From NCBI GenBank assembly GCA_029262115.1, contig JAJCZZ010000011.1, forward strand, positions 1 to 57,806: 57,806 nt of DNA, in the 5' to 3' direction. Positions 8,053 through 17,499 of the stretch are shown here, piece by piece. The notes below the pieces were generated by a model that worked only from the letters and a program-made list of their open reading frames with translations, was not told where the DNA came from and did no database searches. How positions within the stretch are numbered: the stretch's first letter is position 1; the number at the start of each line of letters is the position of its first letter. Origin of the DNA: Gemmatimonadota bacterium (GTDB lineage Bacteria > Gemmatimonadota > Gemmatimonadetes > Longimicrobiales > Gaopeijiaceae). The translations under genes and the position numbers were made by a program.

Positions 8053-10188
8053 ATGGCGACGAAGGAAATGGAAGTCACGCATGCTCTAGATCTCGGCGGC
8101 CTCTCCGCCGAACAGTTGCTTCGCTTCTACCGGACGATGGTCACCTCACGACGCATCGACGACCGTGAGATGAGCCTGAAGCGGCAGAACAAGATCTACT
8201 TCCAGATCTCCGGCGCCGGACACGAAGTCATCGGGGTGGCGCTGGCCGAACACTGCAGACCCGCGCACGACTGGTTCTACTTCTACTATCGGGACCGCGC
8301 GGCGTGTCTGGCGCTGGGCCAGACGCCTCTGGACCACCTTCTGCAGGCAGTCGGCGCCGAAGCCGACCCTTCGTCCGGTGGACGTCAGATGCCGGCCCAC
8401 TTCGGAGACGCGCGGTACAATATCGTGTCGACGTCGTCTCCGACCGGCACCCAGTTTCTCCAGGCAGTCGGGAGCGCCGAAGCGGGGCTCCGGGTCGGTC
8501 GGAGCGCGGAGCTCAAGGAGCGGGTCAGCGGCTTCTCCGACGACGAGATCGTCATCGTTACGACAGGGGATGGGGCGACGTCGGAGGGAGAGTTCTGGGA
8601 GTCGCTGAACACGGCGTGCAACCTGGCCCTGCCCGTCGTCTACGTGGTCGAGGACAACGGATACGCGATCTCGGTTCCGGTCGAGGTGCAGACCGCCGGG
8701 GGATCCATTTCGAAGCTGGTCTCGGGCTTCCCGGGGCTGGAGATCATCGAGTGCGACGGGACCGATATCGTCGAGATGTACCGTGTGGCGGGGAAGGCCG
8801 TAGGGTATGCGCGGAACCGAAAGTGCCCGGTTCTCATCCACGCGCACTGCACGCGACCGTACTCTCACTCCATGTCCGACGACGAACGAATGTACCGAAC
8901 GGACGAGGAGCGTGAGGCCCAGAACGCTCGATGCCCACTGGATCGGACCCGGGCACTCATCCTCGAGGCAGGCATCGCCACGGGAGACGAGTTGGACACG
9001 CTCGAGGCCGAGTGTGAAGCCGAAGTCGCGCGCGCGGCGGACGAGGCTCTGGAGCACCCGCAGCCCGATCCCTCGACGGCCATGGACCACCTCTTTTCGG
9101 AAGACGTCGACCCGACCGGTCCGGACTTCGATACGGAGGACAGCCCGCAGTACGCCGACGACCGCAAGTTGACCATGGTCGACCTCCTCAACGCATGCCT
9201 CCGCGATGAGATGGAGCGCGATCCGCGCATCTTCGTCTTCGGCGAGGACGTGGCGGACGTGTCCAAGGAGGAGGCGCTCGGGCAGGTGAAGGGCAAGGGC
9301 GGTGTCTTCAAAGTGACGCACGGCCTCCAGGGACGCTTCGGCAGCAACCGGGTCTACAACTCGCCCCTGGCCGAGGCCAACATCGTCGGTCGCGCGGTCG
9401 GGATGTCGCTCCGGGGTCTCAAACCGGTCGTCGAGATCCAGTTCTTCGACTACATCTGGCCGGCCATGCAGCAGATTCGCAACGAACTGGCCACCATGCG
9501 GTACCGGTCCGCCGGGACGTTTTCGTCGCCCGCCGTCATCCGCGTGACGTACGGCGGATATCTGAAGGGCGGTGCGATCTACCATTCGCAGACGGGAGAG
9601 ACCCTCTTCGCCCACTGCCCGGGCATCCGGGTTGTGATGCCGGCCACCGCAGAAGACGCGAACGGGCTCCTACGCACGGCCATCCGCTGCGAGGATCCGG
9701 TGCTCTTCCTGGAGCACAAGCACCTCTACCGCCAGGTCTACAACAAGGGCCGAAACCCCGGCCCCGACTACATGATCCCCTTCGGGAAAGCAAAGGTCGT
9801 GCGGGAGGGATCCGACGTGACCGTGGTCACGTGTGGCGCGCTGGTAAAGCGATCCCTCGACGCCGCGAAGGTGGCGTCCGATCAGCACGCGATCGAGACC
9901 GAGGTCATCGACCTTCGCACGATCCAGCCCTTCGACATGGAGCGGATCGCGGACTCCGTCAAGAAGACCAACAAAGTGGTGGTCGTCCACGAGGACAGTC
10001 TCTCGTGGGGGGTCGGCTCGGAGATTGCGGCTCGGATTGCCGACGAACTGTTCGAGTACCTCGACGGTCCGGTGAAGCGGGTCGCCTCCAAGGACACGTG
10101 GGTCGCATATGCCCCCGTTCTCGAGGAGGTGATCCTCCCTCAGGTCTCTGACGTGACCAAGGCGATCACGGAGCTCGCCGCGTACTGA
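8053..10188 (+). CDS. 2-oxoacid dehydrogenase E1, fused alpha and beta subunits (branched-chain type)
   Basis: A 711-residue fusion of E1 alpha (about residues 1-345) and E1 beta (about 370-711) of a thiamine-diphosphate 2-oxoacid dehydrogenase, most like branched-chain oxoacid dehydrogenase. Alpha has the ThDP motif [15 protein letters not shown] ending [10 protein letters not shown], and the [16 protein letters not shown] phosphorylation-loop region. Beta has [56 protein letters not shown] and [16 protein letters not shown]. Joining is by an acidic linker. No E2 or E3 gene is present in the window, so partner subunits must lie elsewhere. Fused E1 is known in several bacterial groups. Confidence 0.9.
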   Translation: MATKEMEVTHALDLGGLSAEQLLRFYRTMVTSRRIDDREMSLKRQNKIYFQISGAGHEVIGVALAEHCRPAHDWFYFYYRDRAACLALGQTPLDHLLQAVGAEADPSSGGRQMPAHFGDARYNIVSTSSPTGTQFLQAVGSAEAGLRVGRSAELKERVSGFSDDEIVIVTTGDGATSEGEFWESLNTACNLALPVVYVVEDNGYAISVPVEVQTAGGSISKLVSGFPGLEIIECDGTDIVEMYRVAGKAVGYARNRKCPVLIHAHCTRPYSHSMSDDERMYRTDEEREAQNARCPLDRTRALILEAGIATGDELDTLEAECEAEVARAADEALEHPQPDPSTAMDHLFSEDVDPTGPDFDTEDSPQYADDRKLTMVDLLNACLRDEMERDPRIFVFGEDVADVSKEEALGQVKGKGGVFKVTHGLQGRFGSNRVYNSPLAEANIVGRAVGMSLRGLKPVVEIQFFDYIWPAMQQIRNELATMRYRSAGTFSSPAVIRVTYGGYLKGGAIYHSQTGETLFAHCPGIRVVMPATAEDANGLLRTAIRCEDPVLFLEHKHLYRQVYNKGRNPGPDYMIPFGKAKVVREGSDVTVVTCGALVKRSLDAAKVASDQHAIETEVIDLRTIQPFDMERIADSVKKTNKVVVVHEDSLSWGVGSEIAARIADELFEYLDGPVKRVASKDTWVAYAPVLEEVILPQVSDVTKAITELAAY

Positions 10189-10196
10189 GCACACGC

Positions 10197-11021
10197 GTGG
10201 GCTCCGCACGCTCGGTTCGGACCACGCTGGCACTGGTGGTCTGGGTCCTGGCAGCCGCCGCTTGCAACACGGGGCGCAACTACACCGACCCGGTCGCTCC
10301 ACGCTACGCGGGTGGGCGGGCGAGTCCCCCAGCCGCCTCCAGCTCGGTCGACACGCTGAAGGTGGTCACCTTCAACGTCATGTATGGTCAGGACGTGGAC
10401 GGCGCGCTCGCCGTCCTGACCGAGGAGCCGGCGCTGGCCGGCGCCGATGTGGTGCTCCTTCAGGAGATGGAGGAGCGCGGAACGCGGGAGATTGCCGAGG
10501 CGCTGGGAATGGCTTGGGTGTACTACCCGGCGACTTTCCGCTACGGGTCCGACCAGGACTTTGGCAACGCGGTCCTTTCGCGGTGGCCGATCGTGTCCGA
10601 CGCGAAGATCATCCTCCCCTACCGGGCCATCTTCGGACGCACGCAACGGACCGCGACCGTGGCCACCATCGACGTCCGCGGCACGCCGGTGCGGGTCTAC
10701 TCCGTCCACCTCGCCACCATTGTGAACGCCTCCCTTCAGCAGAGGGCGGAGCAGATGCGGGCGGTCTTCCGTGATGCCTCGTCTCACCCGTACGTCATCC
10801 TGGGTGGCGACCTCAACAACCACCGTCTCGGTCACCTCGGCACGGAGCGCGGCTACAGCTGGCCGACCCGGAGCGGGCCGTGGACCGCCACGGTAGGACG
10901 ATTCGACCACATCCTTCTGCGGGGCCTCGATCCGGTTGTACCTGACGGGACCGGCACGGTGCTGGACAATCGGGACTCGAGTGATCACCGGCCGGTTTGG
11001 GCCCTGGCTGTGGTGCGGTAG
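10197..11021 (+). CDS. Endonuclease/exonuclease/phosphatase family lipoprotein
   Basis: A 274-residue EEP-superfamily hydrolase with a lipoprotein signal (basic start, hydrophobic core, lipobox LAAAAC with Cys at about 22). Catalytic signatures are in order: VTFNVMYGQD (Asn), LLQEMEERG (metal Glu), VYSVHLAT, GGDLNNHRLG (Asp/Asn), and terminal SSDHRPVWA (Asp-His). The start is a GTG 9 bases after the E1 stop, so it may share that transcript. The substrate (nucleic acid, phosphoinositide or sphingomyelin-like lipid) cannot be predicted. The membrane-anchored periplasmic location suggests scavenging of phosphodiesters. Confidence 0.82.
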   Translation: MGSARSVRTTLALVVWVLAAAACNTGRNYTDPVAPRYAGGRASPPAASSSVDTLKVVTFNVMYGQDVDGALAVLTEEPALAGADVVLLQEMEERGTREIAEALGMAWVYYPATFRYGSDQDFGNAVLSRWPIVSDAKIILPYRAIFGRTQRTATVATIDVRGTPVRVYSVHLATIVNASLQQRAEQMRAVFRDASSHPYVILGGDLNNHRLGHLGTERGYSWPTRSGPWTATVGRFDHILLRGLDPVVPDGTGTVLDNRDSSDHRPVWALAVVR

Positions 11022-11023
11022 TA

Positions 11024-13063
11024 ATGGCGGGACCGGCAGGGTTTAGACGCAACATCGGCCTCTTCATGGCGGTGATGATAGGCATCGGTGCCATGATGGG
11101 ACCGGGCATTTTTGCGTTGCCCAGCGTGGTGGCGGGCGCCATCGGACCGCTAGGGATTCTGGCCTACCTGGCAATGGGCGTCCTCACGCTCTTCACGGCA
11201 CTCAACTACAGCGAATTGGGCGCCGCTATACCCGTAGCTGGAGGTGGATACTCCTTCGTAAGTCGCACGCTCCCTCGGCCCGTCGCCTTTCTTGCGGGCT
11301 GGTTCTTCTGGATCGGGAACACCCTCGCCTGCGCGCTTTACGTCGTCATCTTCGCGCTCACGATCCAGCATTACTTCTGGCCGAGCGGCAGCGTCTTCTT
11401 CATCGCACTCGTCACGACGGCCTTCTTCACCGTCACCAATCTGCGCGGGCAAGTCGAGGCGCTCCGCGTGATCACCGCGATGAACCTGGTGGAGTTGGCC
11501 GTCTTGGTCGGGGTGGGCCTTCTGGGCGCCGCTCACGTCGAGCCCGCCAACCTGACGCCCTTCGCGCCGATGGGCCTTGGGCCCCTCATCCCCACGATGG
11601 GACTGATCTACATCTCGTATGTGGGCTTCGATCTCATCACGGTGGCTGCGGAAGAGATCATTGATCCGGCCCGAAACATCCCGCGTGCGATCCTTATCAC
11701 GCTCGGTGTTGGCGTTGCTATCTACGTTTTGGTGCTGTGGGTGATGATGGGCGTGGTCAACCATGCGGAGTTGGCGGAAACGAGCACACCCTTCATCTAC
11801 GTCTCCGAATACCTGTTCGGGGGGTGGGGGCGATGGGCGGGCATCGTCGCCACCGTCATGGCGAGCCTCTCGGCCTTCAGCGTGACGCTCGGCGCGAGCT
11901 CGCGCGTCCTGTTCGCGCTAGGGCGCGATGGGCACTTCCCTGCCTCCTTCTCTCGGCTGCACCCTACCTATAACACGCCGCACATAGCGCTCTTTATCTG
12001 CGCAGGACTGGTGGTTGTTCTCAGCGGACTGGGCGTCGTCCGCTTCTTGGCATCGGTGAGCAGCTTCGGATATCTGATTGCCATCGGCATCGTCAACTAC
12101 GCCGTCATTGCAATGCACAGGCGTATGCCGAACCTGCGGCGTCCGTTCAAGGTCATTCTCTTCCCTCTCATGCCCATTCTGGGCGTCGTTTCATGCTGGT
12201 TCTTCATCCCTACGCTGGAGCCGCGGAGCTTGCTCCTGGGCGCAGGCATGACAGCCGTCGGAATTGTCGTCTATCTTTTTCAGCCAGCCAACCGCGACGA
12301 ACTGCGAGGGCTCCCGGCGGTACTGCGCCGATTGAGAGTCCGAATTCAGGCTTATTGGAGGCCCCATATGCGTGTGCTCATCATCGGCGGTGGGAGTGAA
12401 GGCAGTAACATCGCCGACCGCCTCCTCAAGCAAGACGAGTTTCGGATGGTGTTCCGATCGTCGGAGTACCAGCTCACCTTTATCGAAGAGGACGAAGCAC
12501 GCTCCGAAGCGCTCGGGCGGCGCTTCAACGTGCCCGTTTTTCACGGTGACGGCACGAAGCCGGAGGTCCTGGAGCAGGCAGAACCGAAGAACCTGGACGT
12601 CGCTATCGCCGCCACCCACAACGACGAGCGCAATACGATCATCGCGCTTCAAGCCAAGCGACTAGGGATCCCCCGCGTCATCGCAATCGCACGCGATCCG
12701 GCCCATGTGTCGCTGTTGGAGCAGAGCGGGGTGGTGTGCATCAGCGCGCCGCATGCCACGGCGGTGATGGTGGAGAACCACCTCGACCGACCTGGCGTGG
12801 CCGAGCTGATCCAAATTGAGGGCGGTGTGGCGAACCTGGTTGACGTGTCGGTGCCGGAGCGCGGAACCGTCGTCGGTCTACGCATTCAGGACATCGAGAT
12901 TCCCGACGAATGCGTGGTAGCCGCGGTGATCCGGGAAGGACAGTTCGTCGTTCCGCGCGGGCGCACTGAGATCCGAGGCGGCGACCATGTGGTCTTCGTC
13001 GGGCCGCCCTCAGCGGTCAAGCAGGCCCACGCCGTCTTCGCGGCCGCGTCACAGTCCGTCTGA
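11024..13063 (+). CDS. APC-family permease with C-terminal TrkA/RCK domains
   Basis: A 679-residue fusion. Residues 1-435 form an amino acid-polyamine-organocation transporter of about 12 membrane helices, opening with GIGAMMGPGIFALP and containing YVGFDLITVAAEEI and NIPRAI. From residue 449 a Rossmann TrkA-N domain begins (RVLIIGGGSEGSNIADRLL, later HGDGTKPEVLEQA), followed by a TrkA-C domain (VSVPERGTVVGLRI to GDHVVFVG). The RCK module suggests gating by a nucleotide or ion. The ATG at 11024 is preferred to one 27 bases upstream because it leaves no overlap with the preceding gene. By eye the gene is less GC-rich, with more ATC/ATT and A/T-ending codons than its neighbours, which may indicate transfer. 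Confidence 0.87.
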   Translation: MAGPAGFRRNIGLFMAVMIGIGAMMGPGIFALPSVVAGAIGPLGILAYLAMGVLTLFTALNYSELGAAIPVAGGGYSFVSRTLPRPVAFLAGWFFWIGNTLACALYVVIFALTIQHYFWPSGSVFFIALVTTAFFTVTNLRGQVEALRVITAMNLVELAVLVGVGLLGAAHVEPANLTPFAPMGLGPLIPTMGLIYISYVGFDLITVAAEEIIDPARNIPRAILITLGVGVAIYVLVLWVMMGVVNHAELAETSTPFIYVSEYLFGGWGRWAGIVATVMASLSAFSVTLGASSRVLFALGRDGHFPASFSRLHPTYNTPHIALFICAGLVVVLSGLGVVRFLASVSSFGYLIAIGIVNYAVIAMHRRMPNLRRPFKVILFPLMPILGVVSCWFFIPTLEPRSLLLGAGMTAVGIVVYLFQPANRDELRGLPAVLRRLRVRIQAYWRPHMRVLIIGGGSEGSNIADRLLKQDEFRMVFRSSEYQLTFIEEDEARSEALGRRFNVPVFHGDGTKPEVLEQAEPKNLDVAIAATHNDERNTIIALQAKRLGIPRVIAIARDPAHVSLLEQSGVVCISAPHATAVMVENHLDRPGVAELIQIEGGVANLVDVSVPERGTVVGLRIQDIEIPDECVVAAVIREGQFVVPRGRTEIRGGDHVVFVGPPSAVKQAHAVFAAASQSV

Positions 13064-13239
13064 AGCCTGCGACCCGTCGGGAAGTCCGGGTACCGCCGAG
13101 TGTGGCATCGGTAGAGCTGCTACAGTTGCCGAACGATCTCGAGCCCGAAACCCCTCACGAGGAAGCGAATTCGGATCGTATCGAGCTCTAGCGAGTGCTT
13201 CAGGACCTCCGCGTTCCTCCAGGAACCGCCTTGAGACGC

Positions 13240-14521
13240 TCAGATAGACCGCGGTGCCGACTCACGGTCGGAGCGACCATCCGTGCCTACGATGAGCAGT
13301 CGCACGGCCCTCCGAAACGAGATGTAGTTCCAGGCCCAGTTCACGAGAACCAAGGCTCGGTTTCTGAATCCGATCAACTTGGCGACGTGGATGACGAGCC
13401 AGAGGACCCACGCGACGAAGCCCTGGATATCCCGTCCAAAGAGGCGAGCGACCGCCGCGTTCCGCCCCACGACGGCCATCATGCCCAGATCGTCGTATTC
13501 GAAGGGTCGATCCGGCCGCCCGTGAAGTCGGTCGATGACCGTCCGGGCGGCATGTTCGCCCTGCTGCATGGCCACCTGCGCGACCTGTGGGTAGGGCGTT
13601 CCGTCCGGACCTTCCAGATAGGCGGCATCCCCGATGACGAAGACCTCGGGGTGCTCCACGAGATGGAGGGCGGGCGTCACCTCGACCCGGCCGCCCCGAA
13701 CGACGGGTAGTCCCCAGGTCTCAAGCCGAGGATCGCCCCGAATTCCTGCGGTCCAGACGACCGTCTCCGAGGCGATCCACTCGCCGTCACTCAGGCGAAC
13801 GCCGTTCGGACATACCTCCTCGACCGAAGCCCCAAGGCGGACGTCGATCGAGAGCATAGGCGCTCGACTTCGGGGACATCGAGGCCAGGACTCGATCGCC
13901 CGTCTCGACCATCACGACGGAGACCTCCGCCGGTGACACGTCGGGATAGTCTCGTAGCAAGGGTCCGAGAATCAACTCGGAGAGCGCCCCGGAAAACTCC
14001 ACACCCGTCGCGCCGCCACCCACGATCACAAATGTGAGATGTCGGCGGCGCGCTTCATGGTCGCGGAGGCCTGACGCCGCCTCGAGGCGCTTCAAGACGT
14101 GCTCCCGGAGCGGGATCGCGTCGTCCATCCACCTCAGCGGGAAGGCGTGTTCCCTTGCTCCCGGCGTATCGAAGAAGTGAGGCTCGCTCCCCACGGCCAG
14201 GACCACAGCGTCGTATGGGATCGCCCCCCTGGCCGTTTCCACGGTGCGAGCATCGAGGTTCAGCGAGGTCACCTCGGCCATCCGCACGCGGACGTTGGCC
14301 GCGTCACGGAAGATGCTCCGCACCGGAAAAGCGATGTCGGTGGGAGCCAACTCCGCGGCGGCGACCTGATAGAGAAGTGGGAAGAAGGTGTGGTAGTTGT
14401 TTCGGTCCAGAACCATCACATCGACGTCCGAGTCGATCAGCGCACGCGCCGCCCACAGCCCCCCGAATCCTGCACCGACCACGACCACGATTGGCCGTTC
14501 CACGTCCCCACTGTCCGTCAT
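13240..14521 (-). pseudogene. ndh: Type II NADH dehydrogenase (NDH-2), frameshifted
   Basis: Two frames together make one NDH-2. The first part (14521 down to about 13860) has the FAD Rossmann motif VVVVGAGFGGLWAARAL, YHTFFPLLYQVAAAELAP, and the NADH motif FVIVGGGATGVEFSGALSE up to MSPKSSAYA. The reading then moves to another frame at DVRLGASVEEV, continuing through VVWTAGIRG, VFVIGDAAY, PQVAQVAMQQGEHAA and the C-terminal amphipathic membrane anchor LIGFRNRALVLVNWAWNY. About eight residues expected between the halves are missing, so a small frame-breaking deletion near 13855 is likely. The unshifted product would stop at 13787, after 244 residues. An ATG at 13857 could permit reinitiation. 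The first ATG overlaps the MoeB-like stop (ATGA). Sequencing error is the alternative. Confidence 0.8.
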
Positions 14522-15699
14522 GCCACCGTCACCTCGTCGTCCACCCGCTCCGCCCAGGCCTTCAAGCCCCCTTCGAGGTTCCACACGGCGCGTCGGCCGG
14601 ACTCGAGAAGCACGCGGGCCCCGTCCAGGCTACGACGGCCCGTCCGGCAGTACACCACCACATCGCGGTCCGCCGGCACCTCTGAAAGCCGCGTGGGCAA
14701 CTCACCGAGGGGGATGTGCAAGGCTCCGCTGGCCCTCAGGCTCCCCACGGCCCACTCCCACGACTCCCGCACGTCCAGAAGGGTGGGTGGCGCGTCCCCG
14801 GACAGGCGCTCGGCCAACCGCCCCACGTCGATCGCGTCGATCGCGACCGTGCCAGGCCCACCGTCGGCGGGATCCGCTCCCACGCCGCAGAACAGCTCGT
14901 AGTCGATGAGGCCGTCCTGCGTGGGCGCGTCCCCACAGACCGGGCAGGCGGGATTCCGACGCAGCGCCACCTCCCGCCACTCCATGGCCATCGCGTCGAA
15001 AATAAGAAGCCGCCCCGACATGGAGTCGCCCGCCCCGAGAATCAGCTTGATCGTCTCCAGGGCCTGGAGCGAGCCGATGATCCCCGGGAGGACACCGAGG
15101 ACACCGCCCTCGGCGCAGTTGGGCACGAGTCCCGGCGGCGGCGGCTCGCGGAAGAGGCACCGGTAGCACGGTCCTCCTTCCGTGGCGAACACCGACACCT
15201 GCCCTTCCCATCGGAAGATCGACCCGTACACGTTCGGCTTTCCAAGCAGAACGCAGGCATCGTTGACGAGGTACCGGGTGGGGAAGTTGTCCGTACCGTC
15301 GACCACAATGTCATAGGACTCGAGGATGTCCAGCGCATTTTCGCTCGTCAGTCGCACCGGATGCGCTTCGACAGTCACGTGGGGGTTCACCTCCGCCAGC
15401 CGTTCCGCCGCGCTGTCCACCTTGGGACGTCCCACATCGGACGTGCCATGAAGGATCTGGCGCTGGAGGTTCGTGACGTCGACCTCGTCGGGGTCGACGA
15501 TCCCGAGCGTGCCGACGCCGGCCGCCGCGAGGTAGAGGGCGAGAGGAGATCCGAGCCCGCCCGCTCCCACACAGAGGACCCGGGCGGCGCGGAGACGCTC
15601 CTGCCCGTCCACACCGACGTGGGGTAGCGCCAGGTGCCGAGCGTACCGGTGCAGCTCGGCGGGAGTCAGGCCCGGGTCGCTCAACGGAGCCCCATGCAC
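14518..15699 (-). CDS. moeB: MoeB/ThiF-type adenylyltransferase with C-terminal rhodanese
   Basis: A MoeBR/ThiF-type E1-like enzyme of about 393 residues that adenylates a ubiquitin-like sulfur carrier and, through the rhodanese domain, can form its thiocarboxylate. N-terminal part: ELHRYARHLALPHVG, nucleotide loop VLCVGAGGLGSPLALYLAAAG, DEVDVTNLQRQ, and the catalytic-region YRCLFREPPPP. Zinc pairs appear as CYRC and CPVC. The rhodanese domain (last 105 residues) has the active cysteine in VVYCRTGRRS. An open frame extends upstream to 15813, but that extension would cover a BlaI-type operator, so GTG at 15699 (or TTG at 15684) is more likely the start. It is coupled to the broken ndh gene. 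Confidence 0.85.
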   Translation of the reverse strand: MHGAPLSDPGLTPAELHRYARHLALPHVGVDGQERLRAARVLCVGAGGLGSPLALYLAAAGVGTLGIVDPDEVDVTNLQRQILHGTSDVGRPKVDSAAERLAEVNPHVTVEAHPVRLTSENALDILESYDIVVDGTDNFPTRYLVNDACVLLGKPNVYGSIFRWEGQVSVFATEGGPCYRCLFREPPPPGLVPNCAEGGVLGVLPGIIGSLQALETIKLILGAGDSMSGRLLIFDAMAMEWREVALRRNPACPVCGDAPTQDGLIDYELFCGVGADPADGGPGTVAIDAIDVGRLAERLSGDAPPTLLDVRESWEWAVGSLRASGALHIPLGELPTRLSEVPADRDVVVYCRTGRRSLDGARVLLESGRRAVWNLEGGLKAWAERVDDEVTVA

Positions 15700-15792
15700 G
15701 AGCGACCTGGAGGCCGCCCCCTCGAACGCGATGACCGATTCATGCGACCTGCAACCCGCCGGAAGTTGGGCGGTTCCGGCATCACCCCTAAA

Positions 15793-15808
15793 TACGAAGG
15801 CCCTCGTA
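15793..15808. promoter_or_regulatory. BlaI-type operator 1 (TACGA-N6-TCGTA)
   Basis: The sequence TACGAAGGCCCTCGTA has a perfect TACGA/TCGTA inverted repeat. It lies 46 bp centre to centre from a second copy, in the divergent region between the MoeB-like gene and the blaI gene. Position and dyad form match operators of BlaI/MecI/CopY-type repressors, so it could control either or both directions. Confidence 0.7.
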
Positions 15809-15838
15809 GACATTCCGCCGTCACGATGCTACGTTGAT

Positions 15839-15854
15839 TACGAAGAACCTCGTA
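15839..15854. promoter_or_regulatory. BlaI-type operator 2 (TACGA-N6-TCGTA)
   Basis: The sequence TACGAAGAACCTCGTA is identical to operator 1 except for two central bases. It ends 10 bases before the AGGAG ribosome site of the blaI gene, where it would block transcription or initiation. Autoregulation by the adjacent BlaI protein is the obvious inference. Confidence 0.75.
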
Positions 15855-15877
15855 CTCACTGTGCAGGAGCCATTACG

Positions 15878-16288
15878 TTGGCAGATCCCGCGTCGTTCAC
15901 AGAGCGAGAACTCGACATCATGAGCGTGCTGTGGGAGCACGGTTCCGGGACCGTGGCCGAGGTCCGCGACGCGCTCCCGATGCCGCTCGGGTACACGAGC
16001 GTCCTGAAGATGCTTCAGATTCTCGCGGAAAAGCGGCTCGTTCGGCATGAGCAGGAGGGGCGAGCCTACCGGTACTATCCGCTGGTGGAACAGGGGGCCG
16101 CCGGCGGCCACGCCCTGGGTCGGATCGTCGACAAGATCTTCCAGGGATCCGCGGAGTTGGCGCTCGCCCGCCTGGTGAAGGAGCGGCCGCTCAGCACGGA
16201 AGAGGTCGGGCGCCTCAAGACCCTCCTCGACCGGGCCGCGGCCGATGCGGACTCCGATGCCGACTCCGACACAGGGGGTGACGCATGA
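15878..16288 (+). CDS. blaI: BlaI/MecI/CopY family transcriptional repressor
   Basis: A 136-residue winged-helix repressor. The N-terminal DNA-binding domain shows FTERELDIMSVLWEHGSGTV, a recognition helix near GYTSVLKMLQIL, and the wing RAYRYYPL. The C-terminal dimerisation helix region ends in an Asp/Ala-rich tail. A TTG start at 15878 is chosen because AGGAG lies 8 bases upstream; longer in-frame extensions would read through the operators. Its stop overlaps the M56 gene start (ATGA), the usual repressor-protease pair arrangement, in which the membrane protease leads to repressor cleavage or inactivation. Confidence 0.87.
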   Translation: MADPASFTERELDIMSVLWEHGSGTVAEVRDALPMPLGYTSVLKMLQILAEKRLVRHEQEGRAYRYYPLVEQGAAGGHALGRIVDKIFQGSAELALARLVKERPLSTEEVGRLKTLLDRAAADADSDADSDTGGDA

Positions 16289-17487
16289 TCACGTGGATGG
16301 TCACGTCCGTCCTCGCCGCGGGGATGTTGGGCCTCGCCGCCCATCTGTGTGAGGGAGCGCTCCGGTCGAGGGGCCGCCAGTCGAGGTGGGCGTGGGTCGT
16401 GTCCATCGGCGCGTCCGTCGCCCTGTCGCTTCGGGCCCTGTTCCTCGCGGCGCCCGCCACGGACGCCCAGGGTGCACTCGCTGGGCGAGGGGTGTCCCAA
16501 GCCCTCCTGTTCGAACTCGCCGGTAGCGGACTCGGGGCATCGGCGGGCGTCGAACGCGTTGAAGCGCTGATTCCGGCGCTCTGGGCGGCGCTTTCCTTGG
16601 TGTTTCTCGTCGCGCTGGTCGGAGGCCTCGCGCGCCTCCGCATCCGAGCGAGCCGGTGGCCGGAGCACACGGTCGGCGGGATCCCCGTCCTGCTGTCGAA
16701 CGACTTCGGCCCCGCCGTCCTCGGTCTGTACTCGGGTCGGGTTGTGCTGCCCCGCTGGGCGTTGGGGCTGTCTCCCGAGCGTCTTCGGATGGTCCTCATC
16801 CACGAGGAGGAGCACCGCCGGACCCGGGATCCGGCGGCACTGATCGGGACCACCCTGGCGGTCGCGGCGCTGCCTTGGAACCCGGCCCTCTGGTGGCAAC
16901 TCGCCCGCTTTCGCGCGGCGGTCGAAGTGGACTGCGATCAGCGGGTGGTCCGACGCGGAGTACGCATGCCGGAGTACGGACGGCTCCTCCTCGATCTGGG
17001 GTCACGGCCCCGGAGCGTACCCGCCGTGATGGCAGCGTTTTCCCGCAAGACTTCACTACTCGAACGGAGGTTGGTCACCATGACAAAGCGCCCGGAATCG
17101 CCCCGATGGGGTCGCACGTTCACGACCCTTGCCGGCATGGCGGCCCTGGTCGTCGTCGCGTGCGACACGCCGAGCCCTGTCGGAATCGAGCTGGAGGCGG
17201 AGTCGACCACGGCCACGCTCTCGGTGGAGCCGGCCGCCGCCACTCCGTCCCCGGACGCGACCGGCAAGTATTCGTTCGAGGAGCCGGTCGGGGGCATCGC
17301 CCGCGCCCGCGAGCGCTCAGATCGGTCGGCTCGGACCGATGAACCCGAAGTCTTTGTGGACGGACGTGCGATCCCGAGAAGCGACCTCAGTGCGCTCGAT
17401 CCGAGCTCGATCGAGCGGGTCGAGATCACGAAAGGCCCCGGGCGCGGCGCAATCAACATCTACCTCAAGGACGGCGCCACGCCGTAG
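16285..17487 (+). CDS. BlaR1-like M56 metallopeptidase with TonB-plug-like tail
   Basis: A 400-residue membrane metallopeptidase paired with BlaI. N-terminal helices are followed by the M56 zinc motif HEEEH at residues 173-177 and EVDCDQRVV near 210 as a likely third-ligand region. A further hydrophobic segment (AGMAALVVVAC) lies near residues 285-295. Instead of a penicillin-binding sensor, the remaining about 105 exported residues are low complexity and finish with EPEVFVDGRAIPRSDLSALD, then SSIERVEITKGPGRGAINIY. That resembles the core of TonB-dependent receptor plug domains (IDG, dIesIevlKG, iNI). The signal sensed is therefore unlikely to be a beta-lactam. It ends shortly before a tandem hairpin repeat. 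Confidence 0.84.
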   Translation: MITWMVTSVLAAGMLGLAAHLCEGALRSRGRQSRWAWVVSIGASVALSLRALFLAAPATDAQGALAGRGVSQALLFELAGSGLGASAGVERVEALIPALWAALSLVFLVALVGGLARLRIRASRWPEHTVGGIPVLLSNDFGPAVLGLYSGRVVLPRWALGLSPERLRMVLIHEEEHRRTRDPAALIGTTLAVAALPWNPALWWQLARFRAAVEVDCDQRVVRRGVRMPEYGRLLLDLGSRPRSVPAVMAAFSRKTSLLERRLVTMTKRPESPRWGRTFTTLAGMAALVVVACDTPSPVGIELEAESTTATLSVEPAAATPSPDATGKYSFEEPVGGIARARERSDRSARTDEPEVFVDGRAIPRSDLSALDPSSIERVEITKGPGRGAINIYLKDGATP

Positions 17488-17499
17488 CGGTGATCCGGG

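Noticed and set aside
13064-13239. Possible gene remnant between the APC permease and ndh
   Set aside because: Minus-strand reading gives a short Arg-rich frame with nothing recognisable; not enough to call a feature.
15700-15813. Extended N-terminus of the MoeB-like protein
   Set aside because: It would overlap a BlaI-type operator and adds sequence before the normal ThiF/MoeB start; a downstream GTG or TTG is more consistent.
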